A DNA stretch of 64,000 bases from Conchocele bisecta (Eukaryota; Mollusca; Bivalvia; Lucinida; Thyasiridae). A program made the translations under genes and the position numbers. The stretch lies in contig CM055274.1 of assembly GCA_029237695.1 (NCBI GenBank), positions 21,379,505-21,443,504 on the forward strand, in the 5' to 3' direction. This document shows positions 11,013-22,047 of this stretch, in pieces (positions within the stretch are counted from its first letter, which is position 1; the number at the start of each line of letters is the position of its first letter). The notes beneath the pieces are model-generated. The model did no database searches and was not told the origin of the DNA. It worked only from the letters and a program-made list of their open reading frames with translations.

Positions 11013-11155
11013 GTATGAGCAGGCGTACCTGGCGAGTGTGTTAGGCGGTAAGACGGGCATGTACTGGACTGCCGTTACAGACATCCACAGTGTCGGCACA
11101 TACGGGTACCGCAACGGCTACTTAACGTACACAAACTGGGCTCCCAACAAGCCAG
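11013..11155 (+). CDS. Exon: CTLD-2 central part
   Basis: Acceptor ttttgctgcag; phase 2 in, phase 1 out (CCA G|gtaata). Encodes YEQAYLASVLGGKTGMYWTA, a 'YWTAVTD' version of the WIGL core, and YLTYTNWAPNKPG. The calcium-site position is KPG, so this domain probably lacks the classic sugar site. The 3' splice region is supplied partly by SINE S1. Confidence 0.92.
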
Positions 11156-11796
11156 GTAATATATACAAGTCATGTGAGTTTGTACCCTGTGTGATATGTC
11201 CTGAAAAGTATTTAGAAAATTTACCATAATAATGCGAAATTCTCAATTTACAATGTATGACGTTATTTGTAGAAAATATTATTTTCTACAAATACATGTA
11301 ACGTCATAAATGGAGACTTTCACATTTGCTTTAAAAATTTCATAAACTTTTGACATTATTTACAGAAAAGATCACAGTTTATGTAAATAGTTTATGTAAA
11401 ATTTTGGGTACAAAGTCACATGGCTTGTCTCATACATACATCCTGGGACCATCAATTATACCCGCGACTATCAAATGTCTCAGCAAGCTGCGGCCATCCG
11501 GTTAATGAGGCATGGTGATTGGCCTGTCTATGATTGCCAATTATGATAACACCAGGCTTATACTTCGCAAAGTCTTTAATTGTTAATAATTCCAGCACAA
11601 AAATATTTGCACAATTCCCTAACATTTGATTGGCCCGTAGCAAGTCTCTGTTCCAAATTTATATCCCAGTAAACTCCCACGCCGAACTACTTTCCGTAAC
11701 CGTGAGGCGCAGTTAAATAACATTTTTGTGCGGCATTGGTGCTTGGCATCGGACTATGATATCGACAATGAAATGCATATTCTGTTACAATTATAG
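11156..11796. repeat. Short intron with palindrome and partial MITE H2
   Basis: Holds a hairpin around TAGAAAATATTATTTTCTAC (11271-11290), fragments of repeat L (GTCACATGGCTTGTCTCAT) and a partial family H element at about 11587-11725 (TTCCAGCACAAAAATATTTG...). Confidence 0.65.
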
Positions 11797-11993
11797 ATTC
11801 CGTTAACAACTGTGTCGCGATGGGCTCGTCCAACACGTCCGGTTTATGGTACAATGTGTTCTGTATCCGGAAACTGCGTACCGTCTGTGAAAAGATGCGG
11901 ATTGGCTACACATCCCCAGCCCCGCCCCCTATGACCGCTCCTCCCGTGCCATGTGACCTGGGCACTATAACAACAAACCACTACTGCTATGAG
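11797..11993 (+). CDS. Exon: CTLD-2 end, linker and CTLD-3 start
   Basis: Phase 1 in, phase 0 out (TAT GAG|gtgtgt). Encodes DSVNNCVAMGSSNTSG, LWYNVFCIRKLRTVCEKM (last two cysteines of CTLD-2; WND replaced by WYN), a Pro-rich linker TSPAPPPMTAPPVP, and CDLGTITTNHYCYE, the first residues of CTLD-3. Two CTLDs share this exon, which confirms they belong to one protein. Confidence 0.92.
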
Positions 11994-12087
11994 GTGTGTT
12001 GCATACAATGGACTTTTGCAGTGCAATCAGTGCACTAACCCATTAAAGACGGGATACAATTATATTAGTATGAAACGTTTTATGGGG

Positions 12088-12210
12088 AAAAAATCCTATT
12101 TCCTTCATTTCATCCCGAAAGTCTATGTTGTTACCACTCATTTGAACCATCTTGATGAGACGGTTCAAATGAGTGGTAACAACATATGCCTTTATAGAGA
12201 AATAAACAAA
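12088..12210. mobile_element. Palindrome family E (copy E1)
   Basis: TGTTACCACTCATTTGAACC and its inverted complement, arms about 45 bp. Other copies occur alone (33606, 47565) or nested inside family F elements (14150, 14478, 28360, 62450). Confidence 0.75.
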
Positions 12211-12371
12211 ATAATGAGATTTTTTCAACAAAAATTATCGTATCCTTAGACTGAAATGTGTTAATAATCATAATGCACTCATGCGATAAAATTTTTATCA
12301 CATACCTTGTTATGAAGTGTTGTGACCGCCTGCGCTAATCGTTGTCAATTACTTTATCATTACGTCCAACT

Positions 12372-12500
12372 TATTGAATATTGTGATAGAAATCATGCAG
12401 TTTGATTGGCTGAACCTGAGCTGAGCTACAGCTCAGGCTCAGACAATCAAATTGCTGGATTACCGGTTGGTATTGCCATTAGCTGTTCAGAAACGTTGAT
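12372..12500. mobile_element. Palindrome family M (copy M1)
   Basis: TGCAGTTTGATTGGCTGAAC...TGAGCTGAGCTACAGCTCAGG...CAATCAAATTGCTGGAT. A second copy is at 17700-17840. Confidence 0.65.
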
Positions 12501-12689
12501 AATCTGGGGAAGATTAACGCAGTTGGTTGGGTGGCTCCTGATCAAATAGCACACTCCAGAAATCTGATGATTTATATTGCTTGTTAGACGCATGACACAT
12601 GTTTCACTGACTGAATGGCAAACAGTGCAGATCCAGATCAAACTGTGCGGATGTCATATCACATTTATACAATAGGTCACAAAAATACC

Positions 12690-12872
12690 AAGATGTGTTT
12701 TCATGGAAAAATAATTTTTTTTTATATTTGTGGTCTGTTTATTGTTTTCTGTAGCATGATAAAGATACCACAAATTTTTCTTTGCTTTTTGTTACTCACT
12801 ACTTCTGATTTCAATTGGGTTTTTGGCAATTTTATTTGGGTATTTACGTAAATACGCACCTTATCTGGAGCA
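12690..12872. mobile_element. hAT-like MITE family I, right half (copy I2)
   Basis: Begins CCAAGATGTGTTTTCATGGA, contains TTTCAATTGGGTTTTTGGCA and ends ACCTTATCTGGAGCACTG. The left half is absent. Confidence 0.7.
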
Positions 12873-12910
12873 CTGTTTGGCATTCTTGTAAGTGAGAGTT
12901 GAATCCGGTT

Positions 12911-14972
12911 TTATCCCGTCAACACAGTGCGTATGTACCATGAAACACGGTGCCGTGAAACATTTTTGATATCCAGTCAATACTATTTTTGCATTTTACA
13001 GCCATTTGTAGGTGTTGACAGGATAAATAGAATAGTAGGTTAGTGCCGTGAATGGGAACAAATATCTGGCGCGGCACGGAAACAGATATTTTTTCCCATT
13101 CACGGCACTAACCTACTACACTGCAGCTCCATTATAACGCGGTGGTCGGGGTCCAAGATTTCAAACCGCGATCGAATCCGACCGCGTTATAAAATTTCGG
13201 GACATGCACGGGTACTGGTACTGTACGGGTTACTGTAGCTGCAATATGCGTAGCGGTAATCGGCTATTAGCGAGAGCGGAAGTATGACTATTCATTCTAG
13301 GGTTACTGGTATCATTCGCATTTCGGTTACCAACTATTGCGGGAATTCCATTAGCAACGGACCCATATAAAATCATGTCATTTGAACAGAAGTTAAAGTA
13401 ATTATTAATAATGCCTATGACATACAAACTTGTATGTATTAATGTATTAAACATATGAGTTATTTATAAAATCATGCTTATTACGTTGTATAGTGCTCGC
13501 GATAGACAGACGCTTATTACAATGTATACTACTCGCGATCAACAGACGCTTAAACGGATTAATTGATAATAAATAATGCCTATGGTCACGTGTCGTGCCT
13601 ATTCATGCTGTTGATACGTGCATAATCTCAGGATGTGGGGTCACGTGATCTATTGTTTACGCTGCAAGTCATATTGATGAATGAAATTTACGATTTAAGC
13701 GAGATTGCCGTGGGCTGCAGTGTAAACAAGAATCTACCCAGAATGGCCAGATAATGCTGAAACACCAGTCTATTTATAGAACACTAAATATTACACCTGG
13801 GAGTAAAGAAAAAGAAAGGCACAACCATTAATTAGCGACAATTATGTGTAATTGAATTGATTAATAAATATGCCTATTAACATGATTACCTGATTAAAGG
13901 TACATGTATTACATTTGCTAACATACTAATAATAATCCTTTCATGGACTTTGAACTTCGTTGTTTGAATAAACTTGCAGAAATCACGAATCAACTAATTA
14001 CACGATGACTGCGACGTCCGACGATTTTTAATTATTTTTTTTGATTTTTTGATATTTTTTTTTGATCCACGAGAGACCCGCGTTATAATGGAGATCGCAC
14101 TATACGCGACCGCGTTATAATGGAGCTGCAGTGTATTCCCTATCTATTTTCCTTATTTCTGAACCATAGTATATGTTGTGACCACTCATTTGAACCGTCT
14201 CGGTGAGACGATTCAAATGAGTGGTCACAACATATACTTCTGATGAGAAATAAAGAAATTCTTGAGCCTTGCCGGATATTTTTTCCCATTCACGGCACTA
14301 ACCTACTATTCTCTATATACTCATAATAAAGTAATAATGTTAGTACTAATCCTATTAATTTTGGGGCGTGGGGCTAAGTGACTGCGATGTGGTGAGGACC
14401 CGGCACCAGGTCAGGTTATAGAGAATAGTAGGTTAGTGCCGTGAATGGGAAAAATATCTGGCAAGGCTCAAGAATTTCTTCATTTCTCATCAGAAGTATA
14501 TGTTGTGACCACTCATTTGAACCGTCTCGCCGAGACGGTTCAAATGAGTGGTCACAACATATACTTTGGTTCAGAAATAAGGAAAATAGATAGGGAATAG
14601 TAGGTAATGCCATGAATCGGTATTCTGGCGCGGCACGGAAAGGGATGTCTCGGCTGTAGGTTAGTGCATGAATCGGAAAAAATATCTGGCGCGGCACGGA
14701 AACGGGATGTGCTCGGCTGTAGGTTAGTGCCATGAATCGGAAAAAATATCTGGCAAGGCTCAGGAAACGGGATGGGCGAGGCTCTGCCGAGCACATCCCG
14801 TTTCCGTGCCGCGCCAGATATTTTTTCCCATTCACGGCACTAACCTACTATTCTATTTATCCCGTCAACACCTACAAATGGCTGTAAAATGCAAAAATAT
14901 TATTGACTGGATATCAAAAATGTTTCACGGCACCGTGTTTCACGGCACATACGCACTGTGTTGACGGGATAA
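12911..14972. mobile_element. Composite foldback element family F (copy F1) with nested insertions
   Basis: The outer ends are perfect inverted repeats: TTATCCCGTCAACACAGTGC and GCACTGTGTTGACGGGATAA (orientation reversed). Inside are further inverted pairs built from AGTAGGTTAGTGCCGTGAAT, AAACGGGATG and palindrome E. A 1015-bp TA-flanked transposon (13119-14133) sits inside one GCACTAACCTACTA arm. The composite is inserted in repeat R, which resumes at 14973. Other copies: 28302, 62397 and 63926. Confidence 0.88.
13119..14133. mobile_element. Non-autonomous DNA transposon, 1015 bp, TA target duplication
   Basis: Terminal inverted repeats CACTGCAGCTCCATTATAAC and complement, extending through GCGGTCG. 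It is flanked by TA (13117-13118 and 14134-14135). The uninterrupted target is seen in reverse complement near 14576-14604, so precise insertion is supported. No transposase frame was seen. The TA duplication and TATAACG-type ends suggest the Tc1/mariner-pogo group. Confidence 0.9.
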
Positions 14973-15135
14973 ATTCGTATTTCATGGCTGAATATATATT
15001 TTTTTCTAAAAACAGTTCTGATTTTCGGATTTACCCCCCATCGCAACAGGTAACATATGATATGGGATTCAACCCGGTTAAACCGGCCTATAATGACCTT
15101 AGCTGTTGACAGGCCGTTAAACACCATTAAATAAA
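14973..15135 (+). repeat. Dispersed repeat R, 3' part
   Basis: TTTCATGGCTGAATATATAT, CGCAACAGGTAACATATGA, TGACCTTAGCTGTTGACAGG and CCGTTAAACACCATTAAATA. This is the continuation of the copy interrupted by F1. Confidence 0.7.
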
Positions 15136-15182
15136 ATCAGTCACGGACACATTTAATTTTTCCACAGATCAACAGGGGATGA

Positions 15183-15882
15183 ATTGTGGCCTAGGGGTTA
15201 GAACACCTGACTTCCAATCCGGAGGTTGTGGGTTCAAACCTTGCCTTAGGCATCAAAAATACTTTCCTATAGTCTGTTTCACAAAAGCTGCCCAAATTTT
15301 ACGGCCATATAAACAATTCAAAAACAAGATTTCTTTCGATATTATTAAATTAAAGGAATATTTAAGAATGAGCCTTCTTTTTATTTCGTGAAATTTGGTA
15401 AAATATTGATTTTATTGCGAAAAAACAATTTCCCCATGTTAAATCCCCATAGACATCTTCACGGAGTACTGGACCGATTTTTAAAATTTAACTTTTGTTT
15501 TCTTAGATCATATCCAAGCTATCTAGCTAGGTTTCGGAGTCAATTTCCTAAAAAAATAGTTTTTTGACTCCTCCCACAAGTTCTCTACCTCTTTTCCCCC
15601 CATGTTAAATTCCCATAGAGTATTCAATTTTTCGTAATAAAACCAATATTTGACCAAATTTCACGAAATAAAAAGAAGGCTCATTCTTAAATTTTGCTTT
15701 AATTTAATATTATCGAAAAAAATATTGTTTTTGCATTGTTTATATAGCTGTAAAATTTGGGCAGGTTTCGTGAAACAGACTATAGTATTTCCCTCCCACT
15801 AGTCTGTCGGATGAGACTTTAAAACAGTGATCCCGTCTCTTTATGACCCTAGCTGTTGGTGGGATGTTAAACCCATTCACTT
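15183..15882 (+). mobile_element. tRNA-headed SINE (copy S2) split by MITE B1
   Basis: Head 15183-15269 (TGGCCTAGGGGTTAGAACAC, GGTTGTGGGTTCAAACC) and tail 15783-15882 (TATTTCCCTCCCACTAGTCT, GATGTTAAACCCATTCAC). Joined, they match SINE S1. The tail ends about 13 bp before the acceptor of the exon at 15896, repeating the arrangement at 11013. Confidence 0.85.
15270..15782. mobile_element. MITE family B (copy B1), 513 bp, TA target duplication
   Basis: TIR TAGTCTGTTTCAC on both ends, continuing ~200 bp (AATTTTACGGCCATATAAAC, TTAAGAATGAGCCTTCTTTT and complements). TA flanks it at 15268-15269 and 15783-15784 within SINE S2. Sister copies: 24406 and 35505. Confidence 0.9.
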
Positions 15883-15895
15883 TCACTTTCCACAG

Positions 15896-16026
15896 ATCAA
15901 CAGTCGGCCACCACACCAGCAGCTGACGTGGGAAGAGGCAAACTTGGACTGTACTTCGAGAGGGGGGAGCCTGGCCACGTTCCACAATGCCTCGGTTATG
16001 GACGCGGTCTGGCGACAGGGGCTCGT
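15896..16026 (+). CDS. Exon: CTLD-3 N-terminal part
   Basis: Acceptor cactttccacag; phase 0 in, phase 2 out (CTC GT|gtatgt, a near-ideal donor). Encodes INSRPPHQQLTWEEANLDC and TSRGGSLATFHNASVMDAVW. This is the LTWEEA..C...G..LA helix region of a CTLD. I chose the GTATGT donor because it gives the phase required by the next exon. Confidence 0.9.
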
Positions 16027-16254
16027 GTATGTAGCACTTTCTGTTAGCTTCATTGTTGCCTGTCACCTACACTTCTACACGGTAGTGTGTTTTGGATGCT
16101 TGGTTGGGAGCATGCTAAGTGTAAATTTAATGATGAGATTTATCCTTACCGGAATCCCGATATCCTTGGTTTGGCCCTCAGACAGTTATTCAATGTGATA
16201 ATTAGCCGACAAATGCATGTTTATGACCAGTGAAATGTTGCGACTGTATTCTTA

Positions 16255-17467
16255 CAATATAGGGTTAACTGTATTGTAATTTTCAAATTTGCGGCGTAGA
16301 TCAGAAAATAATAGGTCGGAAAATCTGTTTACCATAAACATGTTTTCCGACCTATCATTTTCTGATGTACGCCGCAAATTTAAAAATTACAATACGGTTA
16401 ACCTATTTCTAATGCTCCTTTACTACTGGCATAGGAATACATATTGAAATAATTTGCGACCGTTCATCAAGAATGATATACCTGTAATGTATGACCATCA
16501 GCCAATCAGATTGCGTGATATTTATAGAGTGCATTAGAATGCATGTTTATGAATATGTATCCTGTGTAATCTTGCATCTCAAATCGATTCTAATGCACTC
16601 TATAAATATCGCGCAATCTGATTGGCTGATGGTCATACATTACAGGTATATTATTGTTGATGAACGGTCGCAAATTATTTAAATATGTATTCCTACGCCA
16701 ATACTAAGTTTGAGGTCGGTCAATTTACTCTGCCACCAAAACATGGGGTAACTCACATAAAATATTCCAAGTGGTATTCTGGTATTATTTTCAAAGACGT
16801 CTCTGAAACGTCCTGGTGCCCTGGTCAGAAAGTTGCATGATCCGAAGTGTACGGCGAAAAAATATTGAAAATATCTCGCTGTTGATCACATTTCATATGT
16901 TTTGGCAGTAATAGATCGTTCACACAAAGAGAAAGTATGTATACTGTGTAATCTTGCATCTCAAATGGTAGTTATGAGTTATCACAATATTTATCAACAT
17001 CAGGAAGTTTGACAGGCAGCCGCCATGGAAATATTGTTGCTAAGAGATCGCACTGGAGTGACATTAAAAGCGCAACGTAGTAAATACGGCAATTATAATT
17101 CTAACGACGAATTTATTGCTTTTATTATTGCAAAATAATGAAATCAGCAACATAAACTTATATACATTCCTGCAAAAATTGCCAATATCTTGTAATTGTG
17201 TTGGAACTATTTTCTTCGTAGAAAATATTATTTGTGTGATCCGTCTGCTCAACCAGTTGCAATCCGGTACTATTTTCCAACTAGACGTGATAAAGTTTGC
17301 AAAACAGTAAAGAAATGCATTAGAAATAGGTTAACCGCATTGTAATTTTTAAATTTGCGGCGTATATCAGAAAATGATAGGTCGGTCGGAATACATGTTT
17401 ATTGGCTCTATCATTTTCTGATATATGCCGCAAATTTCAAAATTACAATACAGTTAACCCTATATTG
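16255..17467. mobile_element. Large foldback element with palindromic ends
   Basis: Outer inverted repeats CAATATAGGGTTAACTGTAT and complement. Each end (16255-16410 and 17325-17467) is itself a palindrome built from the same sequence (AAATTTGCGGCGTA, GATAGGTCGG). The interior holds another hairpin at about 16432-16700 (GACCATCAGCCAATCAGATT and complement). No transposase frame. Confidence 0.75.
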
Positions 17468-17567
17468 ACATATCTCAACTGTTTTTGTGAAATGCATCTT
17501 TGCAAGTAACATCTGACACACAGCTGCTTTATATAAATAAAGTTTGAATTCTGCTCGTTTCTTTCAG

Positions 17568-17620
17568 GGGCCAGGCTTCTAGTTTCTGGATCGGACTGCT
17601 TGGCAAATATCTCGTCACTG
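17568..17620 (+). CDS. Exon: CTLD-3 WIGL core (53 bp)
   Basis: Acceptor gtttctttcag; phase 2 in, phase 1 out (ACT G|gtaatc). Encodes GQASSFWIGLLGKYLVT. It is short, but its phase fits both neighbours exactly and it supplies the WIGL motif missing from the flanking exons. The other two frames contain a stop or give no CTLD match. Confidence 0.88.
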
Positions 17621-17699
17621 GTAATCTTCCCTGCTACTTTGTGACCAGCCATAGGGCCTCAGCTGACAAGGGACCGACACCACTGCCTGAGCTATTCTT

Positions 17700-17840
17700 G
17701 CCAACATAATGAATATTGTGCTTGAAATAAAGCAGCTTGGTTGGCTGAGCCCGAGCTGTGATACAGCTCGTGCTCATCCAATGAAACTGCTTGATTGTGA
17801 ATTGAGATCGTCAATAGATTCAGAAACGTTGACATCTGAG
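17700..17840. mobile_element. Palindrome family M (copy M2)
   Basis: AGCAGCTTGGTTGGCTGAGC...GAGCTGTGATACAGCTC...CCAATGAAACTGCTTGAT. Related to 12372-12500. Confidence 0.6.
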
Positions 17841-17964
17841 CAAGATTTACACACAGGTTGAACGGACCAAGGTCTATAAATACATTAAATATGCCTAAAG
17901 CATCAATAAAAGAAGAACAAAAATAAGCTAAACATTTATTTTTTACTCGCTCCATATACTCCAT

Positions 17965-18540
17965 ATTACAAGGTTACAAAGTTTTTAATAGGTCGAACCC
18001 GGACGGCCTCGAGACAACGGACTCTCACGAAACGTCAACCGAGTTATATCATTGTCTCCTATTGCAGAAGTTGGGACAATGTTAGTATTCCGCAACGATA
18101 TATTCCCCGATGCGCTATGCGCATTTTCGAGCTATCGATTGTTTTGTTTTAAAAAAATTATCATCATTGCTAGGTCGTGAAAGAACGGACATATTTCCGA
18201 GGCCAATACTGCTATATAAAGGAGTAAACATAGGGTTCAAAATACACTTTTACGTCGTCCCGGCCCGTAAAGAAACATTTTGCATAGAGAAAACATTGTT
18301 TCCAATCGAACATTTGATCAAACCTATATTCATACCCGTCCTGTGCGTCACGACAGACAATTTAATCGCACAGACATTTCTATTATTTCTCGGGAAACCA
18401 TTTTTAATAGCAAGACCTGCACGTGTCTTTTGTAACTTTTGTCATCAATTACATACATGTAAATTATGTAAATTATATTTGTATTATCAATATATGCAAA
18501 ATTATCAGATTTGATGATGCAAAAAGTTTAGTATACTGTC
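17965..18540. other. Intron sequence without a recognised feature
   Basis: Contains a 134-codon open frame (18110-18514, +) with no domain I recognise, no splice-supported link to the gene and AT-rich composition. I treat it as chance or old transposon sequence. Confidence 0.35.
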
Positions 18541-18544
18541 CCAT

Positions 18545-18868
18545 AATTCCAGCACAAAAATATTTACACAATTCCCTAACATTTGATTGGCCCGTAGCAA
18601 GTCTCTGTCCAAAATTTATATCCCAGTAAACTCACATGCCGAACTACTTTCCGCAGTTAAAATAATTCTTAAGAAAACGGAAAATAAACACATTTTCTTG
18701 ATGAATTTATTTCAAATGCTGGAATTATAAGGAATGAATGGCATTTTTGTTGAATTTATCGGGGATATAAACTTGGAAAAGTCGCGGGAATACTTTGTCC
18801 AGTATTCCCGCGACTTTTCCAAGTTTATGCCTCGATAATTTCCCAAAAAGGCCATTCATTCCTATAAT
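18545..18868. mobile_element. MITE family H (copy H3)
   Basis: TTCCAGCACAAAAATATTTA, then AATGCTGGAATTATAAGGAA, and the hairpin CTTGGAAAAGTCGCGGGAAT / ATTCCCGCGACTTTTCCAAG. Confidence 0.8.
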
Positions 18869-18904
18869 ATATTTATCTTGTAAGTTTTTTTTAGGTCACA
18901 TATG

Positions 18905-21828
18905 CATTTTGCTTGCAAATCTTGATCCAGTACCACCCAGTTTCACTTGTTGTACCCACCTTTCCCAGTACACCCAGTCCACTTTGATCCATTTACACCC
19001 AGTTTCACTTGATCCACTTGATCCATACACCATTTCACTTGATCATACCACAGTTTCACTTGACCAGTACCACCAGTTTACCACCCAGTTTCCTTGATCC
19101 TTTAGTACCATCCCCAGTTTCACTTGATTCCAAGGTTTTTTTTTTTTTTTGAATAATTTTTTTTTTACCACCCAAGTTTCACTTGATTCTGTACCGCCAC
19201 CCAGTTTCACTTGATTCCAGGTACCACCCTGTTTCACTTGATCCAGTAACCACCAGTTTCACTTGGATTCCAGTACCACCCAGTAGTTTCACTTGATCCA
19301 GTACCATCCAGTTTCACTTGATCCAGTACCATCCCCAGTTTCACTTGATCCAGTACCACCCAGTTTCACTTGATCCAGTACCACCCAGTTTCACTTGATC
19401 CAGTACCACCCAGTTTCACGTTGATCCTAGTAACCACCATAGTTTCACTTGATCCAGTTACCACCCAGTTTCACTTGATCCAGTACCACCCAGTTTCACT
19501 TGATCCAGTACCACCCAGTTTCACTTGATCCAGTACCACCCAGTTTCACTTGATCCAGTACCACCCAGTTTCACCTTGATCCCTGTTTACCAACCCAGTT
19601 TCACTGATCCAGTTTACCACCCAGTTTCACTTGATCCAGTTACCATCCAGTTTCACTTGATCCAGAAAAAAAAACTACCACCCAGTTTCACTTGATCCAG
19701 TACCATCCAGTTTCACTTGATCCTAGTAACCACCCAGTTTCACTTGAATCAGTACCCTACCCACCCAGTTTCACTTGATCCAGTAAACCCACCCAGTTTC
19801 CAAGTTTTCTCCACCCAGTTTCCCAAGTTTCCACTTGATTCCAGTTCCATCCAGTTTCACTTGATCCAGTACCACCCTGTTTCACTTGATGAGTTCCAAT
19901 CCAGTTTCCACCCTTGATCAGTTTACCAACCCAGTTTCACTTGATCCTAGTACACCCAGTTTCACTTGATCCCAAGTACCACCCAGTTTCCAAAGTTTCA
20001 CTTCGCAGTTTCCCAAGTTTCACTTGAATCCCAGTTTACCAACCATGTTTCACTTGATCCAAAGTACCACCCAGTTTCCTTGTTTCACTTGATCCAGTAC
20101 CCCAGTTGCCCATTGATTTTCCAATACCACCCAATTTGAAGTTTCACTTGATCCAGTACCACCCAGTTTCCAAGTTTCACTTGATCCAGTACCACCCAGT
20201 TTTCACTTGATCAGACCACCCAGTTTCACTTGATCCAGGTTACCACCAGTTTCACTTTGATCCAGTTTACCACCCGTTTCATGATCCAGTACCATCCAGT
20301 TTTCACTTGATCCAGTTCACCAGTTTTCACTTGATCAGTACCACCCGAGTTTCACTGATCCCAGGTATCCACCCTGTTTTCACTTGATCCAATACCACCA
20401 GTTTTTCACTTGAATCCAGTATCCACCCAGTTTCGCTTGAGCCAGTATCACCAAGTTTTCACTTGATTCAGTACCACCTAGTTTGTCCAACTGGTTTTAT
20501 TCACTCCTTGACCCAGGTTCCAAGTTTCACCGATGAATCCCTGTTCTAAGTTTCCTCTGCAGTATGTTATACGTTGATGATCCTAAGTTAGCCTACCCAC
20601 CACAGTTTTGTGTACACTTGGATCCGAAGTACCTCCACCCGAGTTTGTCCAAGATTTGCGTCCAACCCAGTTGTTGCAAGATTCCACTTAGATTCAGATA
20701 ATACCTGTCCCAGTTTCCACTTGAATTTCAATACCACCCGTTTCCAGTGTGTTTCACCCAGTTTTTCACTTGATCCCAGTTTACCATCAGTTTCTCACTT
20801 GATTTTTTTCCAAGTACCTAGAACCCTGGTTTCACTTGATTTCCTGTACCAGCCTTGTTCACTTGTCCAGTACCACCAGTTTCACCGTGATCCAGTACCC
20901 TATTCCAGTTTTCACTTGATCCAGTACCACCCAGTTTCACTTGGATCCCATAGGACCACACAGTTTCACCTTGATCCTATGCAGGTACACCTCTGTTTCA
21001 AGGTTTGTACCACCAGTTTCCAAGTTTTCACTTGATCCAGTACCATCCAGTTTCACTTAGATCAGTACCACCAGTATTTCACTTTGATCCAGTAACATCC
21101 AGTTTCCTTGATCCAAATAGTAGATCCACCCAGTTGTCACTTGATCCAGTACACCCAGTTTCACTTGATCCAGTACCACCCAGTTTCAAGTTTCACCACC
21201 AGTTTCCAAGTTTCACTTGATCCGAGTATATCCACCCGTTTCACTTGATCAATTAACCACCCAGTTTACCAAGTTTAACTTGATCCAGTACCACCCAGTT
21301 TTCACTTGATCCGAAATTACACCATGTTTCCAAATTTTCACTTGATCCAGTACACCAGTTTCCAAGATTTACTTGATCCAGTACCTCCCAGTTTCACTTG
21401 ATCCAGTTACCACCGTTTCACTTGAACCAGTACACCAGTTTCACTTGATCCATAGTACCATCCAGTTTCACTTGATCCAGTACCACCCAGTTTCACTTGA
21501 TCCAGTACCACCCAGTTTCACTTGATCCAGTACCACCCAGTTTCACTTGATCCAGTACCACCCAGTTTCACTTGGTCCAGTACCACCCAGTTTCACTTGT
21601 TAAACAGAGTTTCCATGGCCAAAAAATGTAAACAATATTTGGGGATATGACGAGGTTGGATTTTTCTTTCTAAGGAGTAAGCGAACCTATTGTTTAATTC
21701 ATGCAAAACCAGTACAGACCGGCTGCATGTCATGTACAAGTAGGTCCCACAGCATCCATACGAATAGTGAAAGCAGAAGAGACTGGCTTTATTGGATGGG
21801 ATGCGGTTAAATTATATAGTAAAACTAT
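18905..21828. repeat. Dispersed repeat Q carrying an internal 25-bp minisatellite
   Basis: The left flank (TTTGCTTGCAAATCTTGATC) and right flank (TAAACAGAGTTTCC, AAATGTAAACAATATT, ATGCAAAACCAGTACAGACC, TAGTAAAACTAT) match a copy at about 60955-61310 that lacks the array. The two flanks therefore belong to one repeat that was expanded from inside. Confidence 0.8.
18921..21600. repeat. 25-bp minisatellite, about 2.7 kb
   Basis: Unit CAGTTTCACTTGATCCAGTA + CCACC, roughly 105 copies. Long stretches are perfect (19270-19560, 21470-21600). The middle (19560-21200) is full of 1-2 base insertions and substitutions. The period is not a multiple of three, and reading frames crossing it are spurious. 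Confidence 0.92.
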
Positions 21829-21879
21829 TTGGTGTGTTCTAACCTGTAATAGAAGTTACCTGTATTTGTTGTTTGCCAG

Positions 21880-22047
21880 GTTATCGGTGGACGGACAATT
21901 CACCTGTTCAATACCTGAACTGGGCGGACGGTCAGCCGAACCCACGGAATGGACGGGCGGGGTGTGTACAGGTGGATTCCGCGACATCGCGTTGGGCCGA
22001 CCAGAGCTGCATCAACGTCCGAAGCTGGATCTGCATGGTCAGGAGAG
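21880..22047 (+). CDS. Exon: CTLD-3 C-terminal half
   Basis: Acceptor gtttgccag; phase 1 in, phase 1 out (AGA G|gtgcgt). Encodes YRWTDNSPVQYLNWADGQPN, then RAGCVQVDSATSRWADQSC and VRSWICMVRR. The calcium-site triplet is QPN and WND is WAD, so binding is uncertain. Two decayed copies of the last ~60 bp and donor follow at 22168 and 22331. Confidence 0.93.

Noticed and set aside
14416..14835. 139-codon minus-strand frame
   Set aside because: Lies wholly inside the composite palindrome F1; self-complementary DNA often yields chance frames.
16027..16031. Donor sites at CTC|gtgtat or GTGTAT|gtagca for the CTLD-3 exon
   Set aside because: Both give phase 0, which would put a stop in the next exon; CTCGT|gtatgt gives the phase 2 required.
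18110..18514. 134-codon plus-strand frame in intron 7
   Set aside because: No domain, composition like surrounding intron, no splice sites in compatible phase, and no similarity to the CTLD gene.
18795..21220. Reading frames rich in SLDPVPPSF-type sequence
   Set aside because: Frame-shifting translations of the 25-bp minisatellite.
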